Positions 27,011-38,400 of a stretch of DNA of 64,000 nt are shown in pieces; position 1 is the first letter of the stretch; every line of letters begins with the position of its first letter. This DNA comes from Rhea pennata (taxonomy: Eukaryota > Chordata > Aves > Rheiformes > Rheidae). The position numbers were made by a program, and so were the translations under genes. The notes below the pieces were generated by a model. That model searched no databases and was not told where the DNA came from. It saw only the letters and a list, made by a program, of their open reading frames with translations. The stretch covers positions 3,509,501 through 3,573,500 of the forward strand of contig NC_084672.1 in assembly GCF_028389875.1 (NCBI RefSeq). Direction: 5' to 3'.

Positions 27011-27610
27011 CTCTTGCTGGTGTCAAGTTGAGGGTTAGCGCCAAGCGAACGTGTTTAAGAGGCAGTTGGGGGGGACAGACCAGCGCTGTGGTCCCGTTCT
27101 CACTCTCCTGCTATCCCAAATGCCCTCTCTCGGTTGATCCGGGTGCCCCGGAGAGTGGCTAGGTAAGGAGTTGTCTCTCTAACCCCCTGCGTGCCAGAAT
27201 AAGGCAGCTGGAGCTCTTTTCCCTTCTGGCAGTCTCCAAAAGGGAGGAGAAATCCCACCCCACGGCTGTTCTCTGCCCCTTCTCTCGCCTGAGCCTCTCC
27301 ACCTCCCCAGCACTCCTCCTCCCCTCGGCAGAGTCAGCCTCGGGGGAGAAGAGGGGCAGAAAACAACCCTCCCCTCTGGTTTTGAGGCCAGGGAGAGAAG
27401 AAGGGTGGGATGAGGAAGACCTCGCATGTGTGGAGTGAAGGATGCAGTTGAATAACGTGGTTCAACACCTGCCCGCCTCAGTTGTCCTCTGGCAGGCTGG
27501 AAAACCAGACGTCATCCAACAGTTCAGACTCCCGCTAACACAAACACTGCTCCGAGGGTCCAAGGACAGCAACCCAAGAAACACTTGTACACAGACAACC
27601 CAAAGAACGA

Positions 27611-27616
27611 TTTATT
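27611..27616 (-). terminator. Candidate poly(A) signal of the GnRH receptor
   Basis: TTTATT on the plus strand is AATAAA on the minus strand, about 660 bases beyond the receptor stop codon. It would give a 3' UTR of roughly 0.7 kb. It is assigned by position and hexamer only. Confidence 0.4.
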
Positions 27617-28276
27617 TCTACTGTGCAGGTTGCAAAAAGTACAAAACAAGCACCCTGCATTAGTCACTCCCCAAGATTAAATCCTTCTTGGAGCTTCACC
27701 CAAGGCTTTGAGAGAACCAGGCAGGCACGGAGCCAGGAGAGCAGAAATTTCAAGAGCGATTTTCCTACAACGGAGAGAGAAAACGGAATCAAAGCCTGCA
27801 GTTCCCACGTTTGCGATGTCTCGGGGCCCAGTTCCTCAGAGCACTATGCACCTGCACAGATTTACACTTGGGAACAGGCCCCAGGGGGCACTCACAGGCT
27901 GAGCCCCCCATGCAACACGGTCCTCGTTCCATACGGCTGAGCAACCAGCATGTCTTCTCCCATGGGTTGGTTCTGGAAGCGTGGTGGGTGCTCGATCCCA
28001 GAGGCGGTGCTAGGGGACACCTGGCCTGGAGCAGCACATACAGGTGACAAAGGCTGGTTTCCTAGCTGTCACAAACCTCCCAGTATATGGAGGAACAACC
28101 ATAATTACCTCCAAAACCAATGTTTTTCACCCTGAGCAGAGGTTGCAGAAACATTCCCTATTATAATTTTTGGCCAGAGACTCACACTGACCAAAGGTGG
28201 AAAGTCTCCAAAACGAGGCTGCGGGATGAAGCGGCCCCTGAAGCTGGGTCTCTGGACTCCTTTCACATACGTCCGT

Positions 28277-30590
28277 TCAGCACACCGTGTGCACAGTCGT
28301 CCCGTTGGAGCCCCCTGAAGCCACTCCACCATTTACAGCATCACCTTTGACATTCCTCTCTGAATCTGGGACAGGTCTATGTCTCTCCTGCCTGGTAAAT
28401 GCTGTTTCAATGCCTCTGAGACACAACTGCATGTCCTCGCGGAAGGACGGGGTGTACAGTCCATAAATGACAGGGTCGGTGCATGTGTGTAGCAAGCCAA
28501 AGAGGAAAAAGCTGTGGTTGATATACTCCGGCATCCTGTGGATCATATCTGGCTGGAACCAGTACCACAAGCCCAAGAGGTAATACGGAGTCCAGCAGAT
28601 GATGAAGGTAGCAACAATCACTATGGTCATCTTGAGGGTCTTCATGCGTGCCTTGGAGATGTGGTCGTTTTTATTTCTTATCAGACCTGTCAGGGGAGAG
28701 TCAAAAGGGTAACTGTAGATAGGAGAAAACCAGGAAAAAGAAAAATATCTGTGACTGCCAAAGTCACTCTTTCTGCCAAAGGAAGGTAGATTATCTTATG
28801 GTCTGGTCCAATGCGCACAGAAAGCAGAGAGAGGACAGTGAGGATGGGGGTCAAGAAGACCGTGTCAAGCCCCCCAGCTGGGTTACCGCAGGGTGCTGGT
28901 GGGCTGCTCTGTGCCAAGGTTTGTCTCTTCTTACAGTGACTTAGTGCAATTCTTGGGCACAGACCATGACAAACTGCTTCAAGTGAGCAGTTGCTTATAA
29001 AGCCAGGTTGAGGTTTGGCCCTACCAAGCCAAGGACATGAAGTCAATAAGACACCAGACTTTTTGCATCCTTGGCCTTCAAACCATTTCTGTGGACCTTT
29101 CCTCAGGCCTTGGATGGTGCAAGGAGAACCTGGAGGTTCTGGCACAGGTGGGCAAAAAAAAAAAAAAAAAGAGAGAAGCCATGGCCTTTGCCACCCTTTG
29201 CCACGTTCTGTAATTTGAGTGATAAAAAGCCTTGGCCTACTCACCTTTGTTGATCTTCAGCTGCTTACTGATTTCCCATACGATTCGGATGTAGCAAATA
29301 ATCATGACGCTCAGCGGGGTGATGTAGAGGGTGGTAAAGGTGAACATGTTGTAGACGGTTTCTTCCCAGTGCTCTTGGAAACTGCCGTGAGTAACACACT
29401 GGGTGAAATTCACTCCCGGGATGGTGTGCAGGTGGAAAAGGAAAAGCTGAAATTGAGAACCAAGTAACAACTCAGAGGTGCTATGAAACAGGGCACTACA
29501 TCCTGAAAATGTTCCTAGCTGGGTTGCTGAGGACACTTTCCTTCTGCTCTTGCACTGGAGACATGCTCTGGGGTCTCCTGCTCTAATTCACAGGTTTGGC
29601 CAGGATGGATGGGATTGACCATCTGGGAAGTCCAATTTGCTATCTCAAAAAACTCAGTGTTTTGGAGGTAGAAGTGAGTTAGGGTGTATGCTTGCGTAGG
29701 CAGAAGATGGTGTCCCCTGCAAATCTCCTTCAGGACTCAGCAGGTCTGGGCTCCGCCTAGCACTGAAATGTGGCCTTCACTCTTTACTTTCTGTCCTATC
29801 TGCATGTTATTTTGGCCAGTAATTGGTCTGATCTGTCTTGGTCCAGTCCAATTTTTTGTAGCAGTACAAAATGACGCATTTCTAGGAGCAGATAGCCACA
29901 TGCATAAGAATTTAGAAATAATTGCTCCTGGTTTCCCCCCATACTTATATAACGCCCGGATGGTGTTTTTGCGAGCCAGTGTTACAAGCAAGGTGTAAAA
30001 TGGAGCCGATCACCGTGTTGCTGAGCACCATGTTGGTGCCAGTGAAGTCCCCGGTTGGAGATGGCCTTGGACCCTACCTGGGGTGAAGCCAGCAGGAGGC
30101 TTGAGACCCAGGCGGCGCAGAGCAGGTGCTTATTGCGCCGGCGGGCGCTGGCGAAGGCCAAGGGGCGGAGGACCGCCGCGTGGCGGTCCAGGCTGATGAC
30201 CACCAGCACCAGGGCGGCCGCGTACATGGCGAAGAGCTTGAGGAAGTTGAGCAGCTTGCAGGAGAGGTCGCCGGCGCGCCACTGGACCGTCACGTTCCAC
30301 ACGGCGTCCAGCGGCATCACCGCCACCGTCACCAGCAGGTCCGCCAGCGCCAGGCTGAGGATCAGCGGCCGCACGTGGGACTTCCTCCTCTTCCTCAGGA
30401 GGCTGCAGAGCACCGCGGCGTTGCTGCATGCCGCTAGCAGGAAGAGGACGACGGTGATGACGACCCGGACCCAGGCGGCCGGCGTAAACGTGGGCTCGAC
30501 CCAGCGCTCAGGGCAGCCGGAGGCTGAGATGTTGGCACTGCGCTCGGCGGCGGGCTGGCGAGGAGCCGCTCGGCGCTGCTCCTCGGGCAT
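28277..30590 (-). CDS. GNRHR: Gonadotropin-releasing hormone receptor, tailed non-mammalian type, three coding exons
   Basis: Coding exons, in transcript order: 30590-30078, 29446-29245 and 28686-28277. They join in frame into 374 residues. Exon 1 holds TM1 to early TM4, exon 2 the rest to TM5, and exon 3 the third loop, TM6, TM7 and tail. The protein is a Gq-coupled class A receptor for GnRH peptides. Visible landmarks: ALADLL with Asp84 (2.50), Asp309 in DPVIYG (7.49), DRH at 135-137 where most GPCRs have DRY, CWTPYY in TM6, and a Pro-Glu-Tyr motif in extracellular loop 3 (291-293). Glycosylation sequons lie near Asn20, Asn99 and Asn184. Paired aspartates at 2.50/7.49 and a C-terminal tail of about 58 residues are known features of non-mammalian GnRH receptors; mammalian type I has Asn/Asp and no tail. 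No in-frame ATG lies upstream before the first stop, which supports this start. Whether it is avian receptor I or III is not settled; I favour I. Confidence 0.93.
29156..29172 (+). repeat. Poly(A) tract in GnRH receptor intron 2
   Basis: An A run of about 15 bases lies within the intron between receptor exons 2 and 3. It reads as poly(T) on the gene strand, about 90 bases into the intron, well away from both splice sites. Confidence 0.8.
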
Positions 30591-31416
30591 TCCCTGGGGA
30601 AAAGCGAGAAAGGGCAAAGTGCTGCTACTGCTCCGTAGCGTGTTACGGCTTAAACACGAGCAATTACAGACACACAAACGAGGGGAAAGCGGGAGGCCGG
30701 GGGATGCCCGCGGCGGGAGGGCTGGCGAGGCGCCGGGGGCCCTTTTGGCCGGGCGGCCCGCGTGCTCTCCCCCGGCTCCGCTCACCGCCTCGCCGTGGCT
30801 ACAGCAATCGCTCACGCCGATCCGTATTTTTAGCTCTTTGCAGCGCGGTTCAGCACCGGCGGCGGGTGCAAGGTGGGGGACGGTCAGCGGGGACTTCTCC
30901 AGCAGACGCTGCCTTTTAACACCCCCCAGCCCGGGCGCTTCCCCGTAGCTGCCTTGGGGCGGGCGCTGGGGAGGCCGCGGGGCGCGGAGGGGGTGGCGGG
31001 AGCAGGAGCACAGGCGGGGCGGCTGTGGGGTGGGACCCCCGCCTTCCCCCCCCCGGCCCGCTTTCACCGAACCGCCCCCCGCTCCCCTGGCACGACCGGC
31101 TCGACGGGGTTTCGGGGCCGGTCGGAGCTCAGGCCCTTGACCGTTCCCACCCGCTGCTGGGTCGCGTGGGGCTTTAAGCGCTTTCTGCTCCGCAGGTACC
31201 GAAACAAGGCACCCCCCCCCGCCCCGCTCCGCCGAAATGAAGGAGCAGCCTCGCCGCAAGCCTCCCTCCTCCGGCCGCTTCCCCTGCCCCCCGGCCGGGG
31301 GAACCGTCCGCCCCGCTGCCTCCACCCCCCCCCCAAAGCAAAACGCAGACAAGAAACAGAAAACGCAGTAAAAAGTACCAAGCCGATCGCTGCCTGGCTC
31401 GGAGAGACAGTGGCGT

Positions 31417-31436
31417 GAGCGAGCGAGCGAGCGAGC
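31417..31436 (+). repeat. (GAGC)5 microsatellite
   Basis: Five tandem GAGC units lie just before a CCT repeat, within the GC-rich region upstream of the GnRH receptor. Confidence 0.9.
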
Positions 31437-31443
31437 AAGTGCG

Positions 31444-31474
31444 TCCTCCTCCTCCTCCTCCTCCTCCTCCTCTT
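31444..31474 (+). repeat. (TCC)n microsatellite
   Basis: About nine to ten TCC units, followed by TTCCTCC. On the receptor strand this is a GGA purine tract, which is polymorphism-prone and can form triplex or quadruplex DNA. Confidence 0.9.
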
Positions 31475-31972
31475 CCTCCCCCCCGTGGGCTCGACGAGCT
31501 GCCCGAGCTGCCCGCTGTAAGATGTAACGAGCGGGCGGCAGGGGACGGGACGGGACAAATCTGCCGTACCCCGAGGGAAGGGCCAAGACGCTGCCTGCCG
31601 CGGCGTCTGCCGCGGATAGCTGCCGGCGCTCGGCTTTCCGTGAACACGGCACAGCGAGGCAGCGCGCCCCGGCGATGCTCCGCCGCCCTTTCCCGGCTGC
31701 GGTTAAAGCGTTTCGCTTCGCTCCGGCTCTCGACGGCCCGAGGTTCGCGGGCCGGAGCCCCGGCTGGAGTTTTTGCACCAGGGAAATGAACGATAATTTT
31801 TAGCAAAGCTGCTGGGCTCCGAAGGGAAACGCATATATCTGCTTGCACGCTGCCCAAGCTGTGCCGGCGCTGCGCGCGCGGGGAACAGCCCGGTCCCCGG
31901 GAGGGAAAAGCACAGAAACCGCGCGTAATTGGGATGGGAGCCTGCTTATTACAGCATCAGCCTTTCCTCTTC

Positions 31973-32700
31973 TTCTTTTTTTTTTTTTTTTTTTTGCATT
32001 GGGTTAGAGTAGAGATTAATTCAGCGCCACATGGTAATCCTTGGTTTTTTTTTTTTTTTTTTTCTTTCATTAAGCTCTTTGCACCTGCACCAAACCAATT
32101 AAATAGCGGCTCAGGAATGCATTCCCCGTCCGCCCGCCTTCCCAGCTGGCTGCCTCTTTGCCTGGAAACGGCCTCCCCCGCCGCGAGACGGGGACAGGAG
32201 TTTTCTCGGGAAGCGCGAGCCTCGCTCGCGGCACCACGAGGGCTTTGGTCCCCGTTCAGAGGAGAGTTTTGCAGCATGCCGTCACGCAGAAATGTGCTGG
32301 CCACGCACGGCCAACAAGTCTTATTCTGAGGGTGTGGTTCCTTAGTAAAATGATGGTTTTTCTCCGGCATTTGCACAGTAATCCTCCCCCTTTCTTTTCC
32401 TTTTTTTTTTTTTTTTTCTTTCTCCACTCTTTTCTCGTCTCCTCGGAGGTCGGTTGGGATGTCGCCCGCCCTGCGTCTCCAGGCAGGTGGCACCAAGGCG
32501 TTTTAACGGCCCGGTTTTCGGTCCCTGGCATCCGGGAGCGGCGGCGGCCAGCAGGGCTCGTTCCCAGCGCCGGGACGCGGGGTTTTCCGGCACCTCCCTC
32601 GGGCGTCCTGCCTCCGCGGGCACCGCGCCGAGCTCGGCGGGACGCGGGGGCCACAGCGCTGCCGGGCTCTGCCGCCGGGATTTTTTTTTTTTTTTTCTTT
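31973..32700. repeat. Series of four poly(T) tracts (poly(A) on the minus strand)
   Basis: T runs of about 13-19 bases occur near 31978-31996, 32046-32063, 32401-32417 and 32682-32695. They are separated by GC-rich sequence without a recognisable element. All are on the same strand. They could be decayed retrotransposed tails or slippage-prone homopolymers; no source element is visible. Confidence 0.7.
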
Positions 32701-33240
32701 TTCCTCCACTCTTCCCTCTTCCAAGGCCCAAGTTGTCTCAGGAGCAACTTGTCCAAGGAAACTCTTGTCTCATGCTGGACTCGAAACAGAAAGTCTAGTC
32801 AGGGACGTCTGACGCGCGGCGTTGCTGCGAGTAAATACCGGCGTCCGGGAGGTCGTTTCCTCGGGTTAGCGGTGAGCTCAGTGCTGGAACGGCTCCCGCC
32901 GTCGCCCGAGGCTCCCGAGCCGGACGAGGCAACCGCGAAGGTCCCAGCCCGCCCCGCGCCGGGGCCACGGCTCGGCTCGGCTTGGCTCGGCCCCGGCGGG
33001 TTTGCTTGCCCCCGTGCTGGGGCAGCCGCGTCCCGCTGGCCCCGCGCTCCAGGGGCTGCCGCCGCAGCAGGAGCGGTCGGGGCGAGGGTGCCCCAGCCGC
33101 CCCCCGCCAAGGGAAAGCGCCTCCCGAGCGTGGCCGCCTCTGCCGAGCACCGCTCTCTGCTTAGAGGGAGGCTGCGAGAAGGCAAGCAGAGGAGCAGCCC
33201 GCAGCTCCGTGCCGCGAGGGAGTAAAGCCCGGCAGTAAAC
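32430..33240. promoter_or_regulatory. Second GC-rich CpG island-like block without an assigned gene
   Basis: The sequence is CpG-dense, with SP1-like GC boxes and long open frames on both strands that look compositional. It lies about 1.8-2.7 kb upstream of the GnRH receptor start codon. It could hold the receptor's upstream exon and promoter or an unannotated transcript. No protein domain is recognisable. Confidence 0.4.
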
Positions 33241-33249
33241 CCAGGATAT

Positions 33250-36200
33250 TACTGGTCGCAGAGGGTAAAACACGCCAGCACGCGCGTGCTCTTGACTTCA
33301 GTTCTTGCATTGCAGGTTTGCCACAGCCCTGCAGCAGGCACCATCTCAAGCTCCGTCTCGCAGCAGCACACTCAGGTGCCCCCATCATCCCATGCCCCTT
33401 AAGAGGACAAGTATCTCCAGGTGCTTTTCAGGCATTGATGAGTTTGAGCCGTGAGCCCAGAACAGCCCATGAGCGTGAACACCACGCCAAGCACGGGGTT
33501 CATTGCCCACAGCTGGGACAGCGGCGCTGCAACCCCTGGGCCCAGCGGGCCAGGCTGGAGTGGGGACCACACGGAGGTGGTTGGCACCAAAGAGCAGTGC
33601 AAAAAAGCAGTGGTGACCATCTCTATTTCTCACTCGGAGCTGATGCTCTGCTCCCTCGCCCCATCCCTACATCCCCCAAACAGGGCAGCGGCAGGACGAG
33701 AGCCTGCTGCGGCCCCACCAACGTGCCACCCCGGGGTGCCCCAGGGTGGGACATGTATTCCCCATGCTCACCCAGCCCTGGCTGCTTCGCTGAGGCTGCC
33801 AAGCGGGAAGTTAATTAGTTGCCGCTCGGATTCATTTGCAATCTCAGGGCTTTCACAGATAATCTGGGTCATCCAGTCGCTCTTCAAAAAAGTCCTCGTT
33901 TAGCAGGGAGGGTAAAACGCGTCCCTGGGGTAACCCCTGTGGCACCAGCTCAGCCACCTGAGGCACCTCTGTTGCCCACCAAGCTCAAAAGGTTGGCAAA
34001 CTGCTGCTTTGGGCCATTTCTGCATGAAATAACACTGCTTCTGGATTTGGCTTCGTGCATCACATCACTTGGAGTCTCCCTGGAGCCAGCAGGCAGGCAC
34101 CAGCTCTCCTCTCTGGTTCTTTGGGAGTATCCTGTAACCTGACCCATAGTTGCTAAGGCCAATGCACTTTTGATGCTAAAACCCGTTGCCCATCTTGTGT
34201 TTTCACAGGCTGGTTGCACTGCCTGGCAGTGCCCATCGCACCAAGCCGCACTGGGAGCCCAGGCCACATATCCAGCAGGGATATTGAGGACCCAGACACA
34301 TCACGTAACGTTGGCTGAAGTCTCGTCCCAGTTAATACCAGGAGAGCCCAGAAAAGGCAGCTCGCACGTCCCCCGTCCCCAGAAAGCAACCCTGCTTTGT
34401 CCAGAAGGGCATCCCGGAGCCGCTGCCGGCTCCTCCGACGCTTACGGCTCCCACCGCCCCGGCGCCGGCAGGACCACCCCAACCCAGCCACCGCTGTCGG
34501 AGCCTTGAGTGGGTATTTTTCTTGAGCTGGAACGAATTAGGAAATCAAATGTTTTCCTAGTGACTAACCCACAGAATTAAACAATTTTGCCCTTGTTTTA
34601 CACGAGTCTTAGTTGCTCTCCTCGTCTTTCCCTTTCATGCCCTCTTTTATGCCCAATTTTTTACTCCCTTCTGTCAGTTGTCAGCTTTGCCCCAAGGTCA
34701 CCCCACCAGGCTGGCAGGACCCGCTCACGTACCACCAGAGGAAACTCTGCCAGACTTCATACACTGCAGCGGTACGCTGGGCTGCAGCCCAACCCGGCCG
34801 TGCAACGGGAAAAGCAAGCCTCTCCAAGCTAAAAAAATAAAAACTGACTTTTCTCTCCCAGCAAAAATCACACATGTCCTCTTTGACCAGGTAACCTCCA
34901 AATCAGCCAACACCTCCCCTGCTGCTCTCAGATTTAGGGGATGTAGGTGACAGATTTGGGGCAATTACCAAGGAAGTGTCACAGGTTGGTAGCCGTCCAT
35001 CAGTTGCTGAGTCTGCCAAAGTCCAGGGTTTTGGGCCTGTTGGAAGAGCTTGTCATCACCCATAGCCAGCTTGTGGCTGTCACGGGCTGGACCTTCGGCT
35101 GTTGGCCCAGCACATCACATTGATCCAAACATCAAACACCCTCCTCTCTCCCACCTTCCAAAGGCAAAGACCCCCAAGACCGTCCTTAAGGCCAGAAATC
35201 TGGGGTTTTTTTTTCCTGAGTATCCCTGGGCTGGGCCATTGCCTACTGCCACCCCCAACTGATGCCCAGTCAGACTCGTTACAGAAAAGTGATTACTACT
35301 AATGTCGCAGAGATTTGGGCTATTTCTCCTCTCTTCCGCAAAAACAAATCACAAAAGGGACCATGCTATTAAAACTAACAGGTGCTGGAGGTGTTGGAGG
35401 GAGTAAAACTCCAGAGCCCACAGGTTAAAATCCTGCTTCGCGAGCCTTTCCCTTCGCTCGCTGCAGCCAGGACCATGCTCCCTTTGGGGAAGACCACATT
35501 CATCGCCGTGCTTTGCTCAGGCCCAGTTCTCATTTTTCTTGCAATAAAAGCTGTATTTACAACTTCTTTGGTGCCCCAAGGAGTTAATACAGGATGGAAA
35601 CCAGCTGCAATCCTTGCCACCTCCTCCTCCTTCGGTATTTCTGGAGAGGACACAGGGTTCTTCTTTATTTTTGTCAAGGAGCATCATCTGCGAATCTATT
35701 TGAGCAGGGCACTATGAATTATCCAGATGTTGCTTTTTCAACAGCCTGTGCTCACCACCAGCTTGACCACACGCTGCTTCCCAAACACAGCTCTGAACCA
35801 CATCCAAACTCAAGTGTTGTTTTCTTCCGTTTTTGGTTAGGGAGAGGTAAGATGTTGAAAGCTGAAAGTCTAATGGAAACATCACCAGCAGGAACCAAGA
35901 ATTTCATAAGCAAGCTACCAGAAAAGCCTCCCTGGGGACTGTTTCACCAACACGTTGTTTGGATCCCCTTATCTGTGAGCAGCTTTCAGGGCTCAAAAAT
36001 GCTGGGAATAGAGGCCCTGGGATGAGGTTCGCAGAGCATTTTTCAAGAACAGCTGCTTTTAGGAAAGGAGCCCAACTTGGGTGACTGCGAGAAGAGCTAG
36101 AGCTACCGCTGGACGCAGCGGGCTGAAGGACCAGTGGAAAGGCTGTTATTTCAGGTCTCCCTGCCCGTTTTTTACCCTCGTGCCAGAAGCCAGCTCCAGC

Positions 36201-36730
36201 GCAGGGCCAGCCGAGCTCCCGGACGGCAGTATTCCTGGCCACGCTGTCACCATGCCGATCCGGCCACGGGGTTTTGGTCCTGATACTTGCACCTTGTCAG
36301 ATCTGGTCTGTCAGGGAGGAGGGCCTGGAAGGAGGCACACGTATGAGCACAATGCCGAGTTTCTCTCCTGACCTTCTTATCTTCAAAGCTGCATCTGCAA
36401 GCTGGTCCTGATTTTTTTGATCTAATCCAGAGCGTCTTTCAATACAAGCTGTTAACGTCCAGGCACTGTCGGCAGTTTCCTTCAGCAGCCGTTTCACCAC
36501 CATTTAACAAACACAAGCCCTGATCCAGACACCCATCAACACCAGGCGCTCGAACCCCCTGCCCACGTCCGCAGGCCCCTGTCTGCCAGCGAGGCTCTCC
36601 GAGAGGAAGGAAATGTTTTTAAAAGTCAAGCGGAGCTAGGTTTAAAGAAATCCAGTAAGGCTTATGACAGACCCACAAGGACTCTACCAAGAAAGATGAT
36701 ACAGCTGTAACCATCCTGTGGGAAATCCCA
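33250..36730. other. Intergenic region between divergent GnRH receptor and CILP
   Basis: No supported gene. Open frames near 33.3-34.5 kb on both strands have no recognisable domain. Nothing else stands out before the telomere-like repeat. Confidence 0.5.
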
Positions 36731-36734
36731 CAGG

Positions 36735-37075
36735 GTGAGGGATTGGAGTTGGAGTTAGGGTTGGAATTGGGGTTGGGATTTGGGTTTGAGGTTAGGGCTG
36801 GAGCTGGGGTCAAGGTTAGCATTAGCATTGGGGTCGAGGTTGGGGTTAGGGTTGAGATTAGGGTTAGGGTTGGGTTTGAGGTTAGGATTGGAGTTGGGGT
36901 TGACCTTAGCATTAGCATTGGGGCTGAGTTTGGGGTTGGGGTTGAGGTTGAGGTTAGTGTTAGCGTTGGGGTTGGGGTTAGGGTTGAGATTAGGGTTAGG
37001 GTTGGGTTTGAGGTTAGGATTGGAGTTGGGGTTGAGGTCAGCATTAGCACTGGGGTTGGGGTTAGGGCTAAACTA
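36735..37075 (+). repeat. Degenerate telomere-like (TTAGGG-related) hexamer array with higher-order periods
   Basis: About 340 bases are built from variants of GGGGTT/GGGTTA with a six-base register; canonical TTAGGG units are interspersed. A block containing GTTGAGATTAGGGTTAGG recurs at 36851 and 36983, 132 bases apart, and the ATTAGCATTGGGG-like block occurs at 36821, 36911 and, diverged, 37043, at 90 and 132 bases. Both periods are multiples of six. The array is G-rich on the plus strand, so it can form G-quadruplexes. It lies just outside the CpG island upstream of CILP. Open frames through it encode Val/Gly/Leu-rich repeats that I regard as non-coding. Confidence 0.93.
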
Positions 37076-38210
37076 GCTTAGCAAAGTCAGACTTTTTTGA
37101 GCATGTGAAGACCCTCGTGACCTCGCTGAGGCCGGGGGACGTGCTGTGGCTCCCATCGCCCCAGTAAGCGAACGGGGAGGGAAGGACACCGTTGCGCGGG
37201 CTCTCTGCAGGTTCCGGCAGGAGTCGAGCGGCTTCGCCCCCCCGAAGGCGACAGGGGCGGCCCGACAGCGCCAGCCCAGGCTCGGCTCCGCGGCGCTTTG
37301 GCGACAAACCCAAAATAAATGTTCGTGCGATTCAGCGAGGAGGAGCTTGGAGCCTCCCGCCGCTTCCAGCGCCGGCCCGCCGAGCTGCACCCTCGCGCCG
37401 TGGGGACCGATGACTTCATTTCTGAAGCCGAGCCACAAGTGCAGCACAAAATCTTGGGCGACACCGGCAGCTCGTCTGCACGCTAGAAGGGAGCTCGTAG
37501 CTTGAGCCGGGGTTTCGCCGCTGGCTCCGGGCGCGCTCAGGCAGCCTGAGGCTTCCCCGGGTGTTACCGAGCCGTTGGAGAACCGCCGGGCTGCGGTGGC
37601 CGCGCGGCGGGTGCCACCCCACGCTGCAGCACGGCCCGGGCTCCGCTCAGCACACCAGGACACCCTGCTCGCCGCACCGCGAAAAGCCTGCCAGGCCGCC
37701 GGGGCTAAAATTAGCCTTTCCTCGGCTCCAGGTTTCCAGGCTTTCGTGTTGCCCCCCTCCCCCCCACACCCCCCCGCCCCGGCGTTTTTTTGCATCTGCT
37801 TCGTAACTGGTGGCCTGCGAGCTGGGCGCTGATTAACCGTGGTCGACAGCTTAAGCAAACCCTTCCAGGGGGAAACGTCTGATCGCTCCTCCGCTCCCAG
37901 TCACAGCCTGTAAATTCTCATCTGTGCAATAAAAACAAACTCCAGTAGTTCTTTTCTCGGGCTTTTTTCCAAAGTTTTCCAGCAGCTGCACTACAGTTTT
38001 GTGCTGATGAAGCGACAGAGGAAGGTTTAAGCGGAACAGTATTGCGGAGACCGAGAGGTTTGCTGGCGGGACAAACCTCAAAGGGAACCCGGCGGGGGGG
38101 GGGACCTACGGCCTCTGCAAGGTTTCCTACAACCCGTGGAAGTCACCGGTCCTGCTCCCAGGCGAGCAAAACCAGGCTGAAAAACAGCGGCTGCGGCTCA
38201 GCTCCGGGGC

Positions 38211-38228
38211 GGGGGGGGGGGGGGGGGG
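38211..38228 (+). repeat. Poly(G) tract, 18 bases
   Basis: Uninterrupted G run about 410 bases upstream of the TATA box. It can form a G-quadruplex and is error-prone in sequencing. Confidence 0.9.
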
Positions 38229-38379
38229 TCCGGGGCCGAATCGCAGCGCTGGCCGGGACGCTGCGCGGGGACGAGCCCGTCGCTCGCGGTCCCCTCCCGG
38301 CGGTGCACGCGCCCTCCACGGGGACGCGGCGCTAGGGACGCGCTGCTGCTTTGCGGTGACACGTTGGAGCCCAAATCTT

Positions 38380-38400
38380 GGGGGGGGGGGGGGGGGGGGG
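38380..38400 (+). repeat. Poly(G) tract, 21 bases
   Basis: Uninterrupted run of 21 G residues about 240 bases upstream of the TATA box, closely followed by a poly(A) stretch. Confidence 0.92.

Larger units (their letters stand above)
22990..27600. other. Intergenic region between convergent PARP16 and the GnRH receptor
   Basis: No supported gene. Open frames around 24.9-25.8 kb and 26.5-26.9 kb are proline-, serine- or arginine-rich reads of GC-rich sequence without a recognisable domain or splice partners. The region contains a 15-base C run near 26.9 kb and a pentanucleotide minisatellite. Confidence 0.55.
30050..31900. promoter_or_regulatory. CpG island at and upstream of GnRH receptor exon 1, with a 5' UTR splice acceptor
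   Basis: GC-rich, CpG-dense sequence covers receptor exon 1 and more than 1 kb upstream. On the minus strand a pyrimidine-rich tract ending CCCCAG lies three bases before the start codon (intron end about 30594). This is a good splice acceptor and suggests that an upstream non-coding exon is joined just before the ATG. The upstream exon and its promoter are not identified; a lone unspliced 5' UTR is the alternative. Confidence 0.55.

Noticed and set aside
36743-37081. Val/Gly/Leu-repeat open frames across the telomere-like array
   Set aside because: They are translations of a hexamer repeat, open because the unit lacks stops in these frames.
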